A stretch of 64,000 nt of DNA from Pseudomonas sp. S09G 359 (GTDB taxonomy: Bacteria; Pseudomonadota; Gammaproteobacteria; Pseudomonadales; Pseudomonadaceae), in assembly GCF_002843605.1 (NCBI RefSeq), contig NZ_CP025263.1:1494501-1558500 (forward strand), read 5' to 3'. Below the pieces are notes generated by a model that did not search any database, was not told the DNA's origin, and saw nothing but the letters and a program-made list of their open reading frames with translations. Both the position numbers and the translations under genes were made by a program. Below are positions 8,503-17,729 of this stretch, piece by piece; the first letter of the stretch is position 1, and every line of letters begins with the position of its first letter.

Positions 8503-9282
8503 TTACTTGCCGCTGTACAGGTTCAGATCGCCAAAGTGTTTCTTCTGGATGGTGGCGTAGGTGCCATCATCGTGTAACGCTTTGATACCTTTATCCAAAA
8601 GGGCCTTCAGTTCAGTGTTACCTTTTTTGATACCGACGGCGGTTTTCGACGGCAGCAATGGGTCATCGATGGCGGCGCTGACTTCGTAACCGGCACCGGC
8701 CGGCGACTTCAGGAAGCCCAGTTCGGCTTGCAGCATGTCCTGCACGGACGCGTCGAGGCGGCCGGAGGTCAGGTCAGCGTAAACCTGGTCCTGGTTGGCG
8801 TAGGCCTTGGTGGTTACTCCGGCTTTGTCCAGCACAGCCTTGGCGTAGGCCTCCTGGATAGTGCCTTGCTCGTAGCCCACGGTTTTGCCCTTGAGGGACT
8901 CAGGGGTAGAGAAACCGGCGCCTTTCTTGAACACCAGCGATGTCGGGCCGGAGAACAGCTCGCTGGAGAAGTCGATGGCCTTCATACGCGCGTCGGTAAC
9001 GGTCATGGACGAAATCACGCCGTCGAACTTGTTGGCCTTCAGGCCCGGAATCATGCCGTCAAAGTCACTTTCGACCCACTTGCACTTGACCTTCAGCTCG
9101 GCGCAGATCGCATTGCCCAGGTCGATATCGAAGCCCACCAGGCTGCCGTCGGCCGCTTTGGATTCAAACGGTGCGTAGGACGGATCGACACCAAAACGCA
9201 ATTCCTTGTATTCCTTGGCCAAGGCGGAACCAGCGGCCATGCACAGAGCCAGTGCAGAAAGGGTCAGCAATGCTTTTTTCAT
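8503..9282 (-). CDS. aotJ: Periplasmic lysine/arginine/ornithine-binding protein (AotJ type)
   Basis: 259 residues with a Sec signal peptide (MKKALLTLSALALCMAAGSALA, cleavage near residue 22). The mature start KEYKELRFGVDPSYAPFE is typical of family-3 solute-binding proteins of the ArgT/HisJ type. Residues that cradle the amino acid backbone are in YAPFESK, SSMTVTDARMK and the FDGVI region. It captures basic amino acids in the periplasm for the Q/M permeases. An AGGGA site lies 8 bases before the ATG. The 229-base gap upstream must hold the operon promoter, but I could not fix its boxes or an ArgR site. Confidence 0.95.
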   Translation of the reverse strand: MKKALLTLSALALCMAAGSALAKEYKELRFGVDPSYAPFESKAADGSLVGFDIDLGNAICAELKVKCKWVESDFDGMIPGLKANKFDGVISSMTVTDARMKAIDFSSELFSGPTSLVFKKGAGFSTPESLKGKTVGYEQGTIQEAYAKAVLDKAGVTTKAYANQDQVYADLTSGRLDASVQDMLQAELGFLKSPAGAGYEVSAAIDDPLLPSKTAVGIKKGNTELKALLDKGIKALHDDGTYATIQKKHFGDLNLYSGK

Positions 9283-9511
9283 TATTTAATCCCTGGAAAC
9301 CAAGATAAGCGCTTGTGGCGCATTTAGGACTGTTACTGAACGGTGTCAGACGGATCACAAGTAGCAATTTCTGCACCATAGTTCCGAATGAGCGTTTTAA
9401 AAGGTGAGACGAGGGAAATTTGAGTGTAGGAGATGCCCGAAATTGGGCGCTGAAAAAACAGTGCACCATTTCGAGTCATGTCGAGATTCAAATGTGGGAG
9501 GGGGATCTGTG

Positions 9512-11146
9512 TCAGGTCAGGAGGTCTTGCAGGGTGGCCAAATTGTCCGCTTCCTCCACCGCCTTATCCTGCCGCCAGCGCAACATCCTTGGAAACCGCA
9601 CCGCAATCCCGCTCTTGTGCCGCTTGGACAGGGCGATCCCCTCGAACCCCAGCTCGAACACCATGCTTGGTGTCACACTGCTGACCGGGCCGAATTTTTC
9701 CACGGTGGTTTTGCGCACAATGGCGTCGACCTTGCGCATCTCTGCGTCGGTCAGCCCTGAATAGGCCTTGGCGAACGGCACCAGTGTGCGTTCAGCACCG
9801 GCCGGGCCATCCCACACCGCGAAGGTGTAGTCGCTATACAGGCTGGCACGGCGACCGTGGCCGCGTTGGGCGTAGATCAACACCGCGTCGACGCTGAACG
9901 GGTCGACTTTCCACTTCCACCACAGGCCCATATCCTTGGTGCGACCCACGCCGTACAGGCCCTGCCGATTTTTCAACATCATGCCTTCCACGCCGAGGCT
10001 GCGGGAGGCTTCGCGTTGCTGCGCCAGGTCCTGCCACGTGACACCCGTGAGCAGCGGCGAGGGCAGTAGCGAGGGGTGGTTGCACTGGGCGATGACCCGT
10101 TCGAGCTGGGCACGGCGCTCGGCTTGGGGGTGGTTGCGCCAGTCGTCGCCCTGGTACTCCAGCAGGTCGTAGGCGAGGACGGCGACAGGGGCATCCTCAA
10201 GGATTTTCTTGCCCAGGGTCTTGCGGCCAATCCGCTGTTGCAGCAGGGCGAAAGGTTGCACCGCGTCTTTCCACACCACGATTTCGCCGTCGATCACCGT
10301 ACCGTCCGGCAGGCCGTTGACCAGGCTATGGAGTTCGGGGAAACGCTCGGTCACCAGCTCTTCGCCGCGCGACCAGACCCACAACCGGCCCTCACGCTTG
10401 ACCAGTTGCGCGCGAATGCCATCCCACTTCCATTCCACCTGCCAGTCGGCGGGCGAGCCAAGCAGCGCGTCGAATTGCTCCAGCGGTTGCGACAAGCCGT
10501 GAGCGAGAAAAAACGGATAGGGCTGACCGCCACGTTGCGCATGCTCGTCGGATGATTCGGCGGCGATCAGCTTGAGGTAGCCTTCGGCTGTCGGCCGATT
10601 CGATAGGTCGGTGTAGCCCACCAGCCGCTGCGCCACCCGCTTGCTGTCCAGGCCAGCCATCGCGGCCAGCGCACGGGTGACCAGCAATTTGGACACGCCG
10701 ACGCGAAAGCTGCCAGTGATCAACTTGATGCACACCATCAGGCTCGGTTGATCCAGTTGCGCCCACAGCGCGGGCAGTCGCTCGGCCAGCTCCAGGGGGG
10801 GCAGGCCGCGCAGCGGCAGGAGCTTTTCCTCTAGCCACAGCGCCAGGCCGTCTTCGGAGGTGTAGGACGCTTCGGGTAAGAGCAGGGAAATGGTTTCGGC
10901 CAGGTCGCCCACCGACTGGTAGCTTTCTTCAAACAGCCACGGCTCAATGCCCGCGGCCTCAGTGGCCATGTCTCGCAGCAGGCGCGTTAGCACCAATTGG
11001 CGCGGCCGCCCGCCGGAGAGGAAATACACAGCCCAGGCCGCATCCTGCGCCGGGGCTTGCTGGAAATAAGTTTGCAGGGCCGCCAGCTTGGCATTGCTGG
11101 ACGTGGTGGCGTCGAGGTTGGCGTACAGCTCGGCGAAGGCTTTCAT
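9512..11146 (-). CDS. ATP-dependent DNA ligase (ligase-associated repair cluster)
   Basis: 544 residues. The nucleotidyltransferase motif I KWDG places the adenylated lysine at 240. Motif III-like VIDGEIVVW, motif IV GVEGMMLKN and motif V LWWKWK follow, then the OB-fold, preceded by an N-terminal helical DNA-binding domain of about 200 residues. It seals nicks using ATP, unlike the housekeeping NAD-dependent LigA. The start overlaps the exonuclease stop (ATGA). Downstream there is a 229-base gap and then aotJ, so the repair cluster is interrupted after this gene. Part of a conserved REP motif (TGTGGGAGGGGG) sits at 9492-9503. Confidence 0.95.
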   Translation of the reverse strand: MKAFAELYANLDATTSSNAKLAALQTYFQQAPAQDAAWAVYFLSGGRPRQLVLTRLLRDMATEAAGIEPWLFEESYQSVGDLAETISLLLPEASYTSEDGLALWLEEKLLPLRGLPPLELAERLPALWAQLDQPSLMVCIKLITGSFRVGVSKLLVTRALAAMAGLDSKRVAQRLVGYTDLSNRPTAEGYLKLIAAESSDEHAQRGGQPYPFFLAHGLSQPLEQFDALLGSPADWQVEWKWDGIRAQLVKREGRLWVWSRGEELVTERFPELHSLVNGLPDGTVIDGEIVVWKDAVQPFALLQQRIGRKTLGKKILEDAPVAVLAYDLLEYQGDDWRNHPQAERRAQLERVIAQCNHPSLLPSPLLTGVTWQDLAQQREASRSLGVEGMMLKNRQGLYGVGRTKDMGLWWKWKVDPFSVDAVLIYAQRGHGRRASLYSDYTFAVWDGPAGAERTLVPFAKAYSGLTDAEMRKVDAIVRKTTVEKFGPVSSVTPSMVFELGFEGIALSKRHKSGIAVRFPRMLRWRQDKAVEEADNLATLQDLLT

Positions 11147-12147
11147 GCCGTGGCCTCCTCTTCGTCATCGCCATATTCGGTGGTGAAACCCTGCGCATCC
11201 AGGCCTTTTTCCCGCAGGTGGCGTACCAGCACGCCGACAGAACCGTGGGTGACCATCACCCGTTCGGCGCCGGTTTGCTCGATGGCCCACAGCAGCCCGG
11301 GCCAGTCGGCGTGGTCCGACAGCACAAAACCGCGGTCCACGCCACGCCGCCGGCGTGTACCCCGCAGGCGCATCCAGCCGCTGGCGAAGGCATCGCTGTA
11401 GTCGCCGAAGCGCTTGATCCAACTGCTGCCGCCCGCCGAGGGTGGCGCGATGATCAGGGCTTGGCGCAACAACGGGTCGGTTTTCTTGAAGTCTCCGGCA
11501 TACAGCGTGTCGGGGATGTAGATGCCGGCCTCGCGGTACACCCGGTTCAGCGGCTCGACCGCACCGTGGCTGAGGATCGGGCCGATGCTCGCGTCGATGC
11601 CATGCAGGATGCGCTGGGCTTTGCCAAAGGAGTAACAGAACAACACGCTGGCTTTGCCGGCGGCGATATTCGCCTGCCACCAGTCGTTGATCCCGGCAAA
11701 GATCTGCGCCTGGGGCTGCCAGCGGTAGATCGGCAGGCCGAAGGTGGATTCGGTGATGAATGTGTGACAACGCACCGGTTCAAAGGGCGCGCAGGTGCCG
11801 TCCGGCTCTACCTTGTAGTCGCCGGAAGCGACCCAGACTTCGCCTTGATATTCCAGGCGCACCTGGGCCGAACCCAGTACATGTCCGGCGGGATGAAAGC
11901 TCAGGGTTACACCGTGGTGGACGAGTTTTTCGCCATAGCCCAGGGTTTGCAGGTTGATGTCCTGGCCCAGGCGCGAGCGCAGGATGCCTTCGCCGGGCGC
12001 GGCAGCCAGGTAGTGCCCGTTGCCGGTGCGGGCGTGGTCGCCGTGAGCATGGGTGATGACTGAACGTTCCACCGGGCGCCAGGGATCAATGTAGAAATCA
12101 CCGGCGGGGCAATAGAGGCCTTCGGGCCGGGCGATGACAAGGTCCAT
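11143..12147 (-). CDS. Ligase-associated DNA exonuclease, metallo-beta-lactamase/beta-CASP fold
   Basis: 334 residues. The metal-binding motif H33-x-H35-x-D37-H38 (THAHGDHART) is intact. A C-terminal beta-CASP-like part ends with VLSDHADWPGLL. The family processes DNA ends by 5' exonuclease action and is encoded with an ATP ligase, Lhr helicase and PdeM. It is first in the two-gene half-operon here. A REPIN lies upstream at 12226-12320, separating it from quiP. Confidence 0.93.
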   Translation of the reverse strand: MDLVIARPEGLYCPAGDFYIDPWRPVERSVITHAHGDHARTGNGHYLAAAPGEGILRSRLGQDINLQTLGYGEKLVHHGVTLSFHPAGHVLGSAQVRLEYQGEVWVASGDYKVEPDGTCAPFEPVRCHTFITESTFGLPIYRWQPQAQIFAGINDWWQANIAAGKASVLFCYSFGKAQRILHGIDASIGPILSHGAVEPLNRVYREAGIYIPDTLYAGDFKKTDPLLRQALIIAPPSAGGSSWIKRFGDYSDAFASGWMRLRGTRRRRGVDRGFVLSDHADWPGLLWAIEQTGAERVMVTHGSVGVLVRHLREKGLDAQGFTTEYGDDEEEATA

Positions 12148-12225
12148 GGGCGTGCCAAGGGCAGTGGGCTTATCAGGTAGGAGGGCGGGGTGTCGATAGA
12201 AGTTCTATCGGAATACATGCCGTCT

Positions 12226-12320
12226 AAATGTGGGAGGGGGCTTGCCCCCGATGGCAGTTTGTCAGTCAGCATATCTGTAGCTGATCCACTGCCATCGGGG
12301 GCAAGCCCCCTCCCACATTT
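12226..12320. repeat. REPIN, GGGGGCTTGCCCCC type
   Basis: Two inverted REP arms (AAATGTGGGAGGGGGCTTGC and its complement) flank about 45 bases containing GTCAGTCAGC...GCTGATCCACTGCC. It is intergenic between exo and quiP, both on the minus strand. It is the most complete copy of this type in the window. Confidence 0.92.
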
Positions 12321-12349
12321 TTGACCCGGTTCCTTCAGGTGGAACCAGA

Positions 12350-14791
12350 TTATTTACCCGGAGTCAGGGTCAACCGAGCCTTCCCATACACCTTCTCAAA
12401 GTTCTGCGGCTGCATCGGGAAGCTCAGGTATTGCGCCTTGAGCGACGGGTCGATGCCATTGGCATAGTTCGGGCTGGCCGGGTTGCCGGACTGGCCGGTG
12501 CCGCCCTGGCCCATCATCGGTTCCACTTGGCCGAAGTCGACGATCATGCGCAGCGCCGGAACCTGGCTGGTGTTGAAATCCTGACCCCAAAGGTAGGGCG
12601 CCGGGTTCAAGGTGTTGTGATCGCCACCGGACGCCAGTGGGCCACGAATCACTTGGCCACTGGTGTTTTTCCAGGTGGTGCTGTGCAGCTTGCCCCACTG
12701 CCAGGCCTTGTGATCCGCGCCGAGCTGGCTGTCGCCGGCGCTGATTGCAGCGGCCAGGCTGCGGGCGAGGATCGCCGGTTTATCTTCTTTTTGCGCGGTG
12801 CGCACGTCATCCCAGAACGGGCTGTCTTCGCGGCCCAGCAAGTGGTCGGCCTGGGCCGCGTAGGACAAGCTGGCGTTGCTGACAAAGGCCTTCCAGGTGG
12901 CGCTGGTTTCCGGGCCCAGTTCGTCGAGGAAGATCTGCTTGGTGCTTTCCAGCAGGAACAGCTCGTAGATAGCGGCGTCGGCGGAGGTGGCCGACAGGCG
13001 ACCGTCGAAGGCCATCAGGCGGCTGAGGGCTTCGCGGGCCTTGGCCTGGTCGGCCGCCGGCAACGCGTCAATCGCCTGTTTCAGCGGCTGGGCCGTGCCC
13101 GGCGCCTGGAACATGGTCTTGAGCTTGGCGGCGAAGGTGGTGGTCTGGTCGTACTGCATGGCGATCAGGCTGCGGCTGTCATGCTTGCCGGCATTGGCCA
13201 ATTGCGCCAGGCGCTCGCTGCGCTCCGGTGCATCCCACGAGTTGGACAATTGCATGCCGTAGCCGCGTGGCGCGGTGCGTTGGTTGGCGGTGCCGATCCA
13301 GCCTTGGGCCGGGTCCTGGTCGTACGGGTGCAGCATCGCGTCGGCGTAACCGTCCCAGTCAAAGCGCGCATCCCAGCCCGGCGACGGCAACAGGCCTTCG
13401 CCCTCGCGGCGGTTGGGGAAGCGGCCGGTGACCTGCCAGCCGATGCTGCTGGCGTCGGCGAACAGCATGTTCAGGGCAATCGCGCGGATATTGCGGGTCG
13501 CGTCCGAAGCCTTGCCGGCGTTTTGCGCACGGGACAGGTCGAAGAACGCGTCCAGGCTCTTGTCGTCTTTGAAGTCGGCGGTTTGCAGGGCCAGGCCCAA
13601 GCCGGTGGTGAGCGCCTGGCTGCTGTTGAGCAGGGCGCCATGCCGGGTTTCGTACACCACTTCGCGAATCGAGCGTTGGCCTTTGACGAAGAAGGTTTCG
13701 TTACGCACCCCAGCCGGTAGCCATTTGCCGTTGTTCTCGTAGTACAACGCGCTGCCTTGGCGTTTTACCTTCTCCAGGAACAGGTCCTGGGTATCGCCTT
13801 TGACCGTGCTCATGCTCCAGGCCACGTTGCCGTTGAAGCCGGACAGCAGGGTCGGCAGGCCCGCGATCGACGCGCCAACCGCCTGGTATTTGGGGGCGCG
13901 AATCTGCACGTAGCTCCACGGCGACGGGGCCTGCGGCTGGGCGGCGAGGTCGCCTGCCAGCAGGCTCTTGCCACTGCGGCTGCGTTGCGGGCCGATGGCC
14001 CAGTTGCTTGAGGTGGTCACGGCCAGCGCATTGAGGCTGCTGAGTTGCTGGCTGACGGCGTCGAGCCCGGCAAGGCCGGTAATCTGGCCCAGGTTCACGC
14101 CCTTGAGTTTTTCGGCTTCGGCCAGCGGGACCGGTTCATCCGGCGCGCTCGGCGTGAGCCAGGCGAGTTTGTCGACCCCGACCTTTTGCGCCAGCACCAG
14201 GGAGGATATTTCTTCCTGCAGGTTGGCCGACTCGCTGAAATTCAGCAGGCAGAACAGCAGTGCTGAATCTTCCGGCTTCCAGTACTCGGGCTTGTAGCCG
14301 GTCTGGGCCAGGTCCGGCGGCAGCTTGTCGCGGTAGCGGAACAGGTAGGCGTTGACGCCACGGGCATACACTTCAAAGAAGCGCTTGAGGCGCGGCGACG
14401 AGGCGTTGTACAGCTCGCCGGCGCTTTTTTTCAGGTTGACCGCCCGCATGAAACGGTCGACATCCAGCACCTCGGGCCCGGACATTTCCGCCAGACGGCC
14501 CTGGGCCAACAGGCGCAAGGTGACCATCTGCGTGATGCGGTCGCTGGCGTGTACATAGCCGAGGCTGAACAGCGCGTCGTGGAAGGTGTTGCTTTCGATC
14601 AACGGCATGCCCTGGGCATTGCGGCGTACCGACACATTCTGTGCCAGGCCTTTGATCGGCTGCACGCCGGCAACCGGCGGGAGGGTGTCCTGGGTGCTCT
14701 GGAGCTGGCAACCGGCCAGGCTTAATGCACTGGCCACTGCCGCGGCAACGCCGAACCGGGGAAGAAAATGTGAGAGGGCTGGCGAGGCCAT
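12350..14791 (-). CDS. quiP: Acyl-homoserine lactone acylase QuiP
   Basis: 813 residues, an N-terminal-nucleophile hydrolase of the penicillin acylase family, similar from end to end to P. aeruginosa QuiP as I remember it (for example [26 protein letters not shown]). The precursor is expected to self-cleave before Ser262 ([13 protein letters not shown]), giving alpha and beta chains, and to remove acyl chains from quorum-sensing lactones. Residues 10-28 end in LSLAGC, a good lipobox with Cys28, so it may be lipid-anchored rather than soluble. It is about 30 residues shorter than the P. aeruginosa protein, mainly in the loop after STTWKN. It is a single gene flanked by REPINs. Confidence 0.93.
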   Translation of the reverse strand: MASPALSHFLPRFGVAAAVASALSLAGCQLQSTQDTLPPVAGVQPIKGLAQNVSVRRNAQGMPLIESNTFHDALFSLGYVHASDRITQMVTLRLLAQGRLAEMSGPEVLDVDRFMRAVNLKKSAGELYNASSPRLKRFFEVYARGVNAYLFRYRDKLPPDLAQTGYKPEYWKPEDSALLFCLLNFSESANLQEEISSLVLAQKVGVDKLAWLTPSAPDEPVPLAEAEKLKGVNLGQITGLAGLDAVSQQLSSLNALAVTTSSNWAIGPQRSRSGKSLLAGDLAAQPQAPSPWSYVQIRAPKYQAVGASIAGLPTLLSGFNGNVAWSMSTVKGDTQDLFLEKVKRQGSALYYENNGKWLPAGVRNETFFVKGQRSIREVVYETRHGALLNSSQALTTGLGLALQTADFKDDKSLDAFFDLSRAQNAGKASDATRNIRAIALNMLFADASSIGWQVTGRFPNRREGEGLLPSPGWDARFDWDGYADAMLHPYDQDPAQGWIGTANQRTAPRGYGMQLSNSWDAPERSERLAQLANAGKHDSRSLIAMQYDQTTTFAAKLKTMFQAPGTAQPLKQAIDALPAADQAKAREALSRLMAFDGRLSATSADAAIYELFLLESTKQIFLDELGPETSATWKAFVSNASLSYAAQADHLLGREDSPFWDDVRTAQKEDKPAILARSLAAAISAGDSQLGADHKAWQWGKLHSTTWKNTSGQVIRGPLASGGDHNTLNPAPYLWGQDFNTSQVPALRMIVDFGQVEPMMGQGGTGQSGNPASPNYANGIDPSLKAQYLSFPMQPQNFEKVYGKARLTLTPGK

Positions 14792-14907
14792 GGCAAAGCT
14801 CCTGCGGGGGGTAGCGTCAGTAAAGGCGCTACGTTAGTGAGCGCGGCGAAACGACGCAAGCGGGAGTTTTGGCAATTGCGTGAGAACTTGAGACTGGCGC
14901 AAAACAA

Positions 14908-14996
14908 TGTGGGAGGGGGCTTGCCCCCGATAGCGGTGTGTCAGGCACTGATGCTTTGTCTGAACCACCGCCATCGCAGGCAAGCCAGCTCCCACA
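14908..14996. repeat. REPIN, GGGGGCTTGCCCCC type, with one decayed arm
   Basis: The left arm TGTGGGAGGGGGCTTGCC is canonical. The right arm reads CGCAGGCAAGCCAGCTCCCA, with several substitutions. It lies between quiP and the glutathione transferase gene, downstream of the latter on the minus strand. Confidence 0.88.
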
Positions 14997-15019
14997 TTTT
15001 GAGCGCGTATGACTTCAGA

Positions 15020-15664
15020 TCAGGCCTTCGGCGGATTCACTTTCTGCACCAGTTCATAAGCCCGAACCGTCGCAGGACGCTCCTTGATGCTATTGAACCA
15101 GCGATGCAAGTGGGGAAAATCCTCCAGACGCTGGCTCTGCCACTTGTGGGAAACAATCCAAGGGTAGATCGCCATGTCGGCAATGCTGTAGTCCTCGCCT
15201 GCCACGAACGCGCGATCCGCCAGGCGTCGGTCCAGCACGCCGTAGAGGCGGGCGGTTTCGTCCACATAGCGCTTGATCGCGTAGGGGATCTTCTCTGGTG
15301 CGAACTGGCTGAAATGGTGGTTTTGCCCGGCCATCGGCCCCAGCCCGCCCATTTGCCAGAACAGCCATTGCAGCGCTTCCTGGCGACCGCGCAGGTCTTT
15401 TGGAATGAACTGGCCAGTCTTTTCTGCGAGATACAGCAGGATAGCGCCGGATTCGAACAGCGAAATCGGCGCGCCGCCGTCGGTCGGTTGGTGATCGACG
15501 ATGGCCGGAATACGGTTGTTGGGAGCGATCTTCAGGAAGTCTGGCTTGAACTGGTCGCCCTGGCCGATGTTGATCGGGTGCACCTCGTAGGGCAGGCCGG
15601 CTTCTTCCAGGAACAGCGATACTTTGTGACCGTTAGGGGTAGTCCAGTAATACAGGTCGATCAT
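15020..15664 (-). CDS. yfcG: Glutathione S-transferase family disulfide-bond oxidoreductase YfcG
   Basis: 214 residues from the ATG starting MIDLYYWTTPNGHKVSLF; the open frame continues 26 codons upstream without family similarity. Strong likeness to E. coli YfcG: TPNGHK near residue 9, PNNRIPAIVDH, SLFESGAILLYLAEKTG, and LQWLFWQMGGLGPMAGQNHHF. The N-terminal thioredoxin-like domain binds glutathione and the C-terminal domain is all-helical. The family acts as a glutathione-dependent disulfide reductase in the cytoplasm rather than a classical transferase. Confidence 0.92.
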   Translation of the reverse strand: MIDLYYWTTPNGHKVSLFLEEAGLPYEVHPINIGQGDQFKPDFLKIAPNNRIPAIVDHQPTDGGAPISLFESGAILLYLAEKTGQFIPKDLRGRQEALQWLFWQMGGLGPMAGQNHHFSQFAPEKIPYAIKRYVDETARLYGVLDRRLADRAFVAGEDYSIADMAIYPWIVSHKWQSQRLEDFPHLHRWFNSIKERPATVRAYELVQKVNPPKA

Positions 15665-15757
15665 GAAGCTCTCCAATTGAGCGAATGCCTGTAGGTATAG
15701 GTGATGTTCAGCGTACGAAAATTCAATGAAACATTTGTGCATACCCTTAGAAGTGTT

Positions 15758-16543
15758 TCACACCGGCCCATCCACCAACACCTGCAATGACTGCCGCGAA
15801 CACCGCTCGATGCGCGCCCGAACGCGATACACCTCGGCAAACAACAGCGGGTTGAGCACGTCATCCGCCGCGCCGCTGGCATACAAGCGGCCCTGACGCA
15901 GCACGGCAATATGGTCGGCAAAACGCGCGGCGAGATTGATGTCATGCAGCACCACCACCGCGATCAGGTTGTGCTCTCGCACCAAACCGCGCACGCACGC
16001 CATGACTTTCAACTGGTAATTGAGGTCAAGGGCGCTGGTGGGTTCGTCCAGCAGCATGACCTGGGGGCGGCGCGCGATCAGTTGGGCAAGGCTGACCAAC
16101 TGGCGCTGACCACCGGAAAGGGTGCTCAGCAGTTGATCGGCCAAGTGCTCGATGCCGATGCGCTGCAACGCCTCGAAGGCTTCACGCAGGCAGGCTTCGC
16201 TGGACAGCGCAATGCCGTCCACATGGGCCACGCGCAAGGCGGCGATCACGCTTTCCATCACGCTGAGGCTCAGCCCCGGAGGCAGGTTTTGTGGCATGTA
16301 AGTGACGCGCCGCGCGCGTTCGGCTACGGACATGGCTGACAGGTCGAGGTCGCCCAAGCGCACAACGCCTTGCATCTTTTCCAGCCCGGCCACGGCACGC
16401 AGCAAGGTGGACTTGCCCGCGCCATTCGGGCCGATCAAGGCGGTAAGGCTGCCATGGGGCAGGGTGGGCAGGCTCAGGCCATGCACGATCTGCCGCCGCC
16501 CGTAGCTCACATTGGCGTTGTGTACCGACAAACCCGCATTCAT
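15758..16543 (-). CDS. Iron-siderophore ABC transporter, ATP-binding subunit (FecE/FepC type)
   Basis: 261 residues. Walker A GPNGAGKST (38-46), signature LSGGQRQLVSLAQ, Walker B VMLLDEPTSALD and switch histidine VVLHDINLAARFAD are intact, and this last form is typical of iron/B12/siderophore importers. It overlaps the permease gene by four bases and is last in the operon receptor, binding protein, permease, ATPase. Confidence 0.93.
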   Translation of the reverse strand: MNAGLSVHNANVSYGRRQIVHGLSLPTLPHGSLTALIGPNGAGKSTLLRAVAGLEKMQGVVRLGDLDLSAMSVAERARRVTYMPQNLPPGLSLSVMESVIAALRVAHVDGIALSSEACLREAFEALQRIGIEHLADQLLSTLSGGQRQLVSLAQLIARRPQVMLLDEPTSALDLNYQLKVMACVRGLVREHNLIAVVVLHDINLAARFADHIAVLRQGRLYASGAADDVLNPLLFAEVYRVRARIERCSRQSLQVLVDGPV

Positions 16544-17598
16544 AACTGCCTCCCACGCTTGAATACCAACAGCACAAAAATCGGCACGCCCACCAGGGCG
16601 GTGACGATGCCCACCGGCACGATCACGCCAGGCATGATCAGCTTGCTGGCGATCGACGACAGCGCCAGCAGCAGCGCGCCGGTCAAGGCGCTGGCGGGCA
16701 GCAGGAAGCGTTGGTCTTCGCCGACCAGAATCCGCGCGATATGCGGACCTACCAGGCCGATAAAACCGATGGTGCCTACAAAGGCCACGGCGGTAGCCGA
16801 CAACAGGCTGATGCGCAGCAGTGAGAAAAACCGCAGGCGTTTCACGTCCACGCCGAAGCTTTGCGCACGGTCCTCGCCCATGCGCAGCAGGGTCAGGCGC
16901 GGTGCAGCGGCGAAGGAAAATGGCAGTACCACCGCGACCACCAAGGCCAGGATGCCGAGCTTGTCCCAGTTGGCGCGGGTTACGCTGCCCAGGGTCCAGA
17001 ACACCAGTTGTTGCAGTACGTCTTCAGTGGCCACCAGTTGCAGCAGGGCCACCACCGCGTTGCAACTGAACACCAGCGCGATACCAAACAGCACCAGGCT
17101 TTCAACCCCGGCACCACGCAGCCGCGACATGGCTTGCAGCAAAAATACCGAAGCGGCGGCGAAGATGAACGCCGAGATGGAAATCGCCGTGTTGGCCGAC
17201 ACCCACAACGTGGTCACCGGAAACACGATCACCAGGGACGCGCCCAGCGCCGCCGCCGACGACACGCCCAGGGTGAACGGACTGGCCAGCGGGTTATTGA
17301 GGATCGCCTGCATCTCGGCCCCCGCCAGCGACAGCGCGCAGCCCACCAGCACCGCCATCAATGCGTAAGGCAGGCGCACGTTCCAGATGATCACCTGGTC
17401 GGTGGCGCTCAGGTGGGACGGGTGCAGGATACCATCGAGCAAGGCCAGCAGGCCCATGCCCGACGGGCCGCAGGCCAGGTCCACCAGCATCGCGCAGACC
17501 AGCGCCGTACCGAGCAGGCCCAGCAGCCAGGCCCGCCGCGCCAGCAGGCGGCGATAGCCGTGGGTGGCGCTGGCGAGGTCGAGGGTTTGAGTGGTCAT
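16540..17598 (-). CDS. Iron-siderophore ABC transporter permease (FecCD family)
   Basis: 352 residues from the ATG giving MTTQTLDLASATHG; the frame extends upstream only through REP sequence, so that part is not coding. It is a polytopic inner-membrane protein of the FecCD/BtuC type with conserved blocks NPLASPFTLGVSSAAALGA and FVGTIGFIGLVGPHIARILVG. One permease gene is present, so it likely forms a homodimer. A REPIN occupies the gap to the upstream binding-protein gene. Confidence 0.93.
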   Translation of the reverse strand: MTTQTLDLASATHGYRRLLARRAWLLGLLGTALVCAMLVDLACGPSGMGLLALLDGILHPSHLSATDQVIIWNVRLPYALMAVLVGCALSLAGAEMQAILNNPLASPFTLGVSSAAALGASLVIVFPVTTLWVSANTAISISAFIFAAASVFLLQAMSRLRGAGVESLVLFGIALVFSCNAVVALLQLVATEDVLQQLVFWTLGSVTRANWDKLGILALVVAVVLPFSFAAAPRLTLLRMGEDRAQSFGVDVKRLRFFSLLRISLLSATAVAFVGTIGFIGLVGPHIARILVGEDQRFLLPASALTGALLLALSSIASKLIMPGVIVPVGIVTALVGVPIFVLLVFKRGRQL

Positions 17599-17635
17599 GT
17601 GGCTCACACCGTTTCGAAAACAATGAAGATCTGAA

Positions 17636-17725
17636 TGTGGGAGCGGGCTTGCTCGCGAATGCGGTGTATCAGTCGACAGATTCAGTGACTGACACTGCGC
17701 ATTCGCGAGCAAGCCCGCTCCCACA
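17636..17725. repeat. REPIN, GAGCGGGCTTGCTCGCGAA type
   Basis: Inverted arms TGTGGGAGCGGGCTTGCTCG and the complement flank a short spacer with GTATCAGTCGACAG. It lies within the siderophore uptake operon, between binding-protein and permease genes. There it could reduce downstream expression or stabilise the upstream mRNA. Confidence 0.92.
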
Positions 17726-17729
17726 GGGT

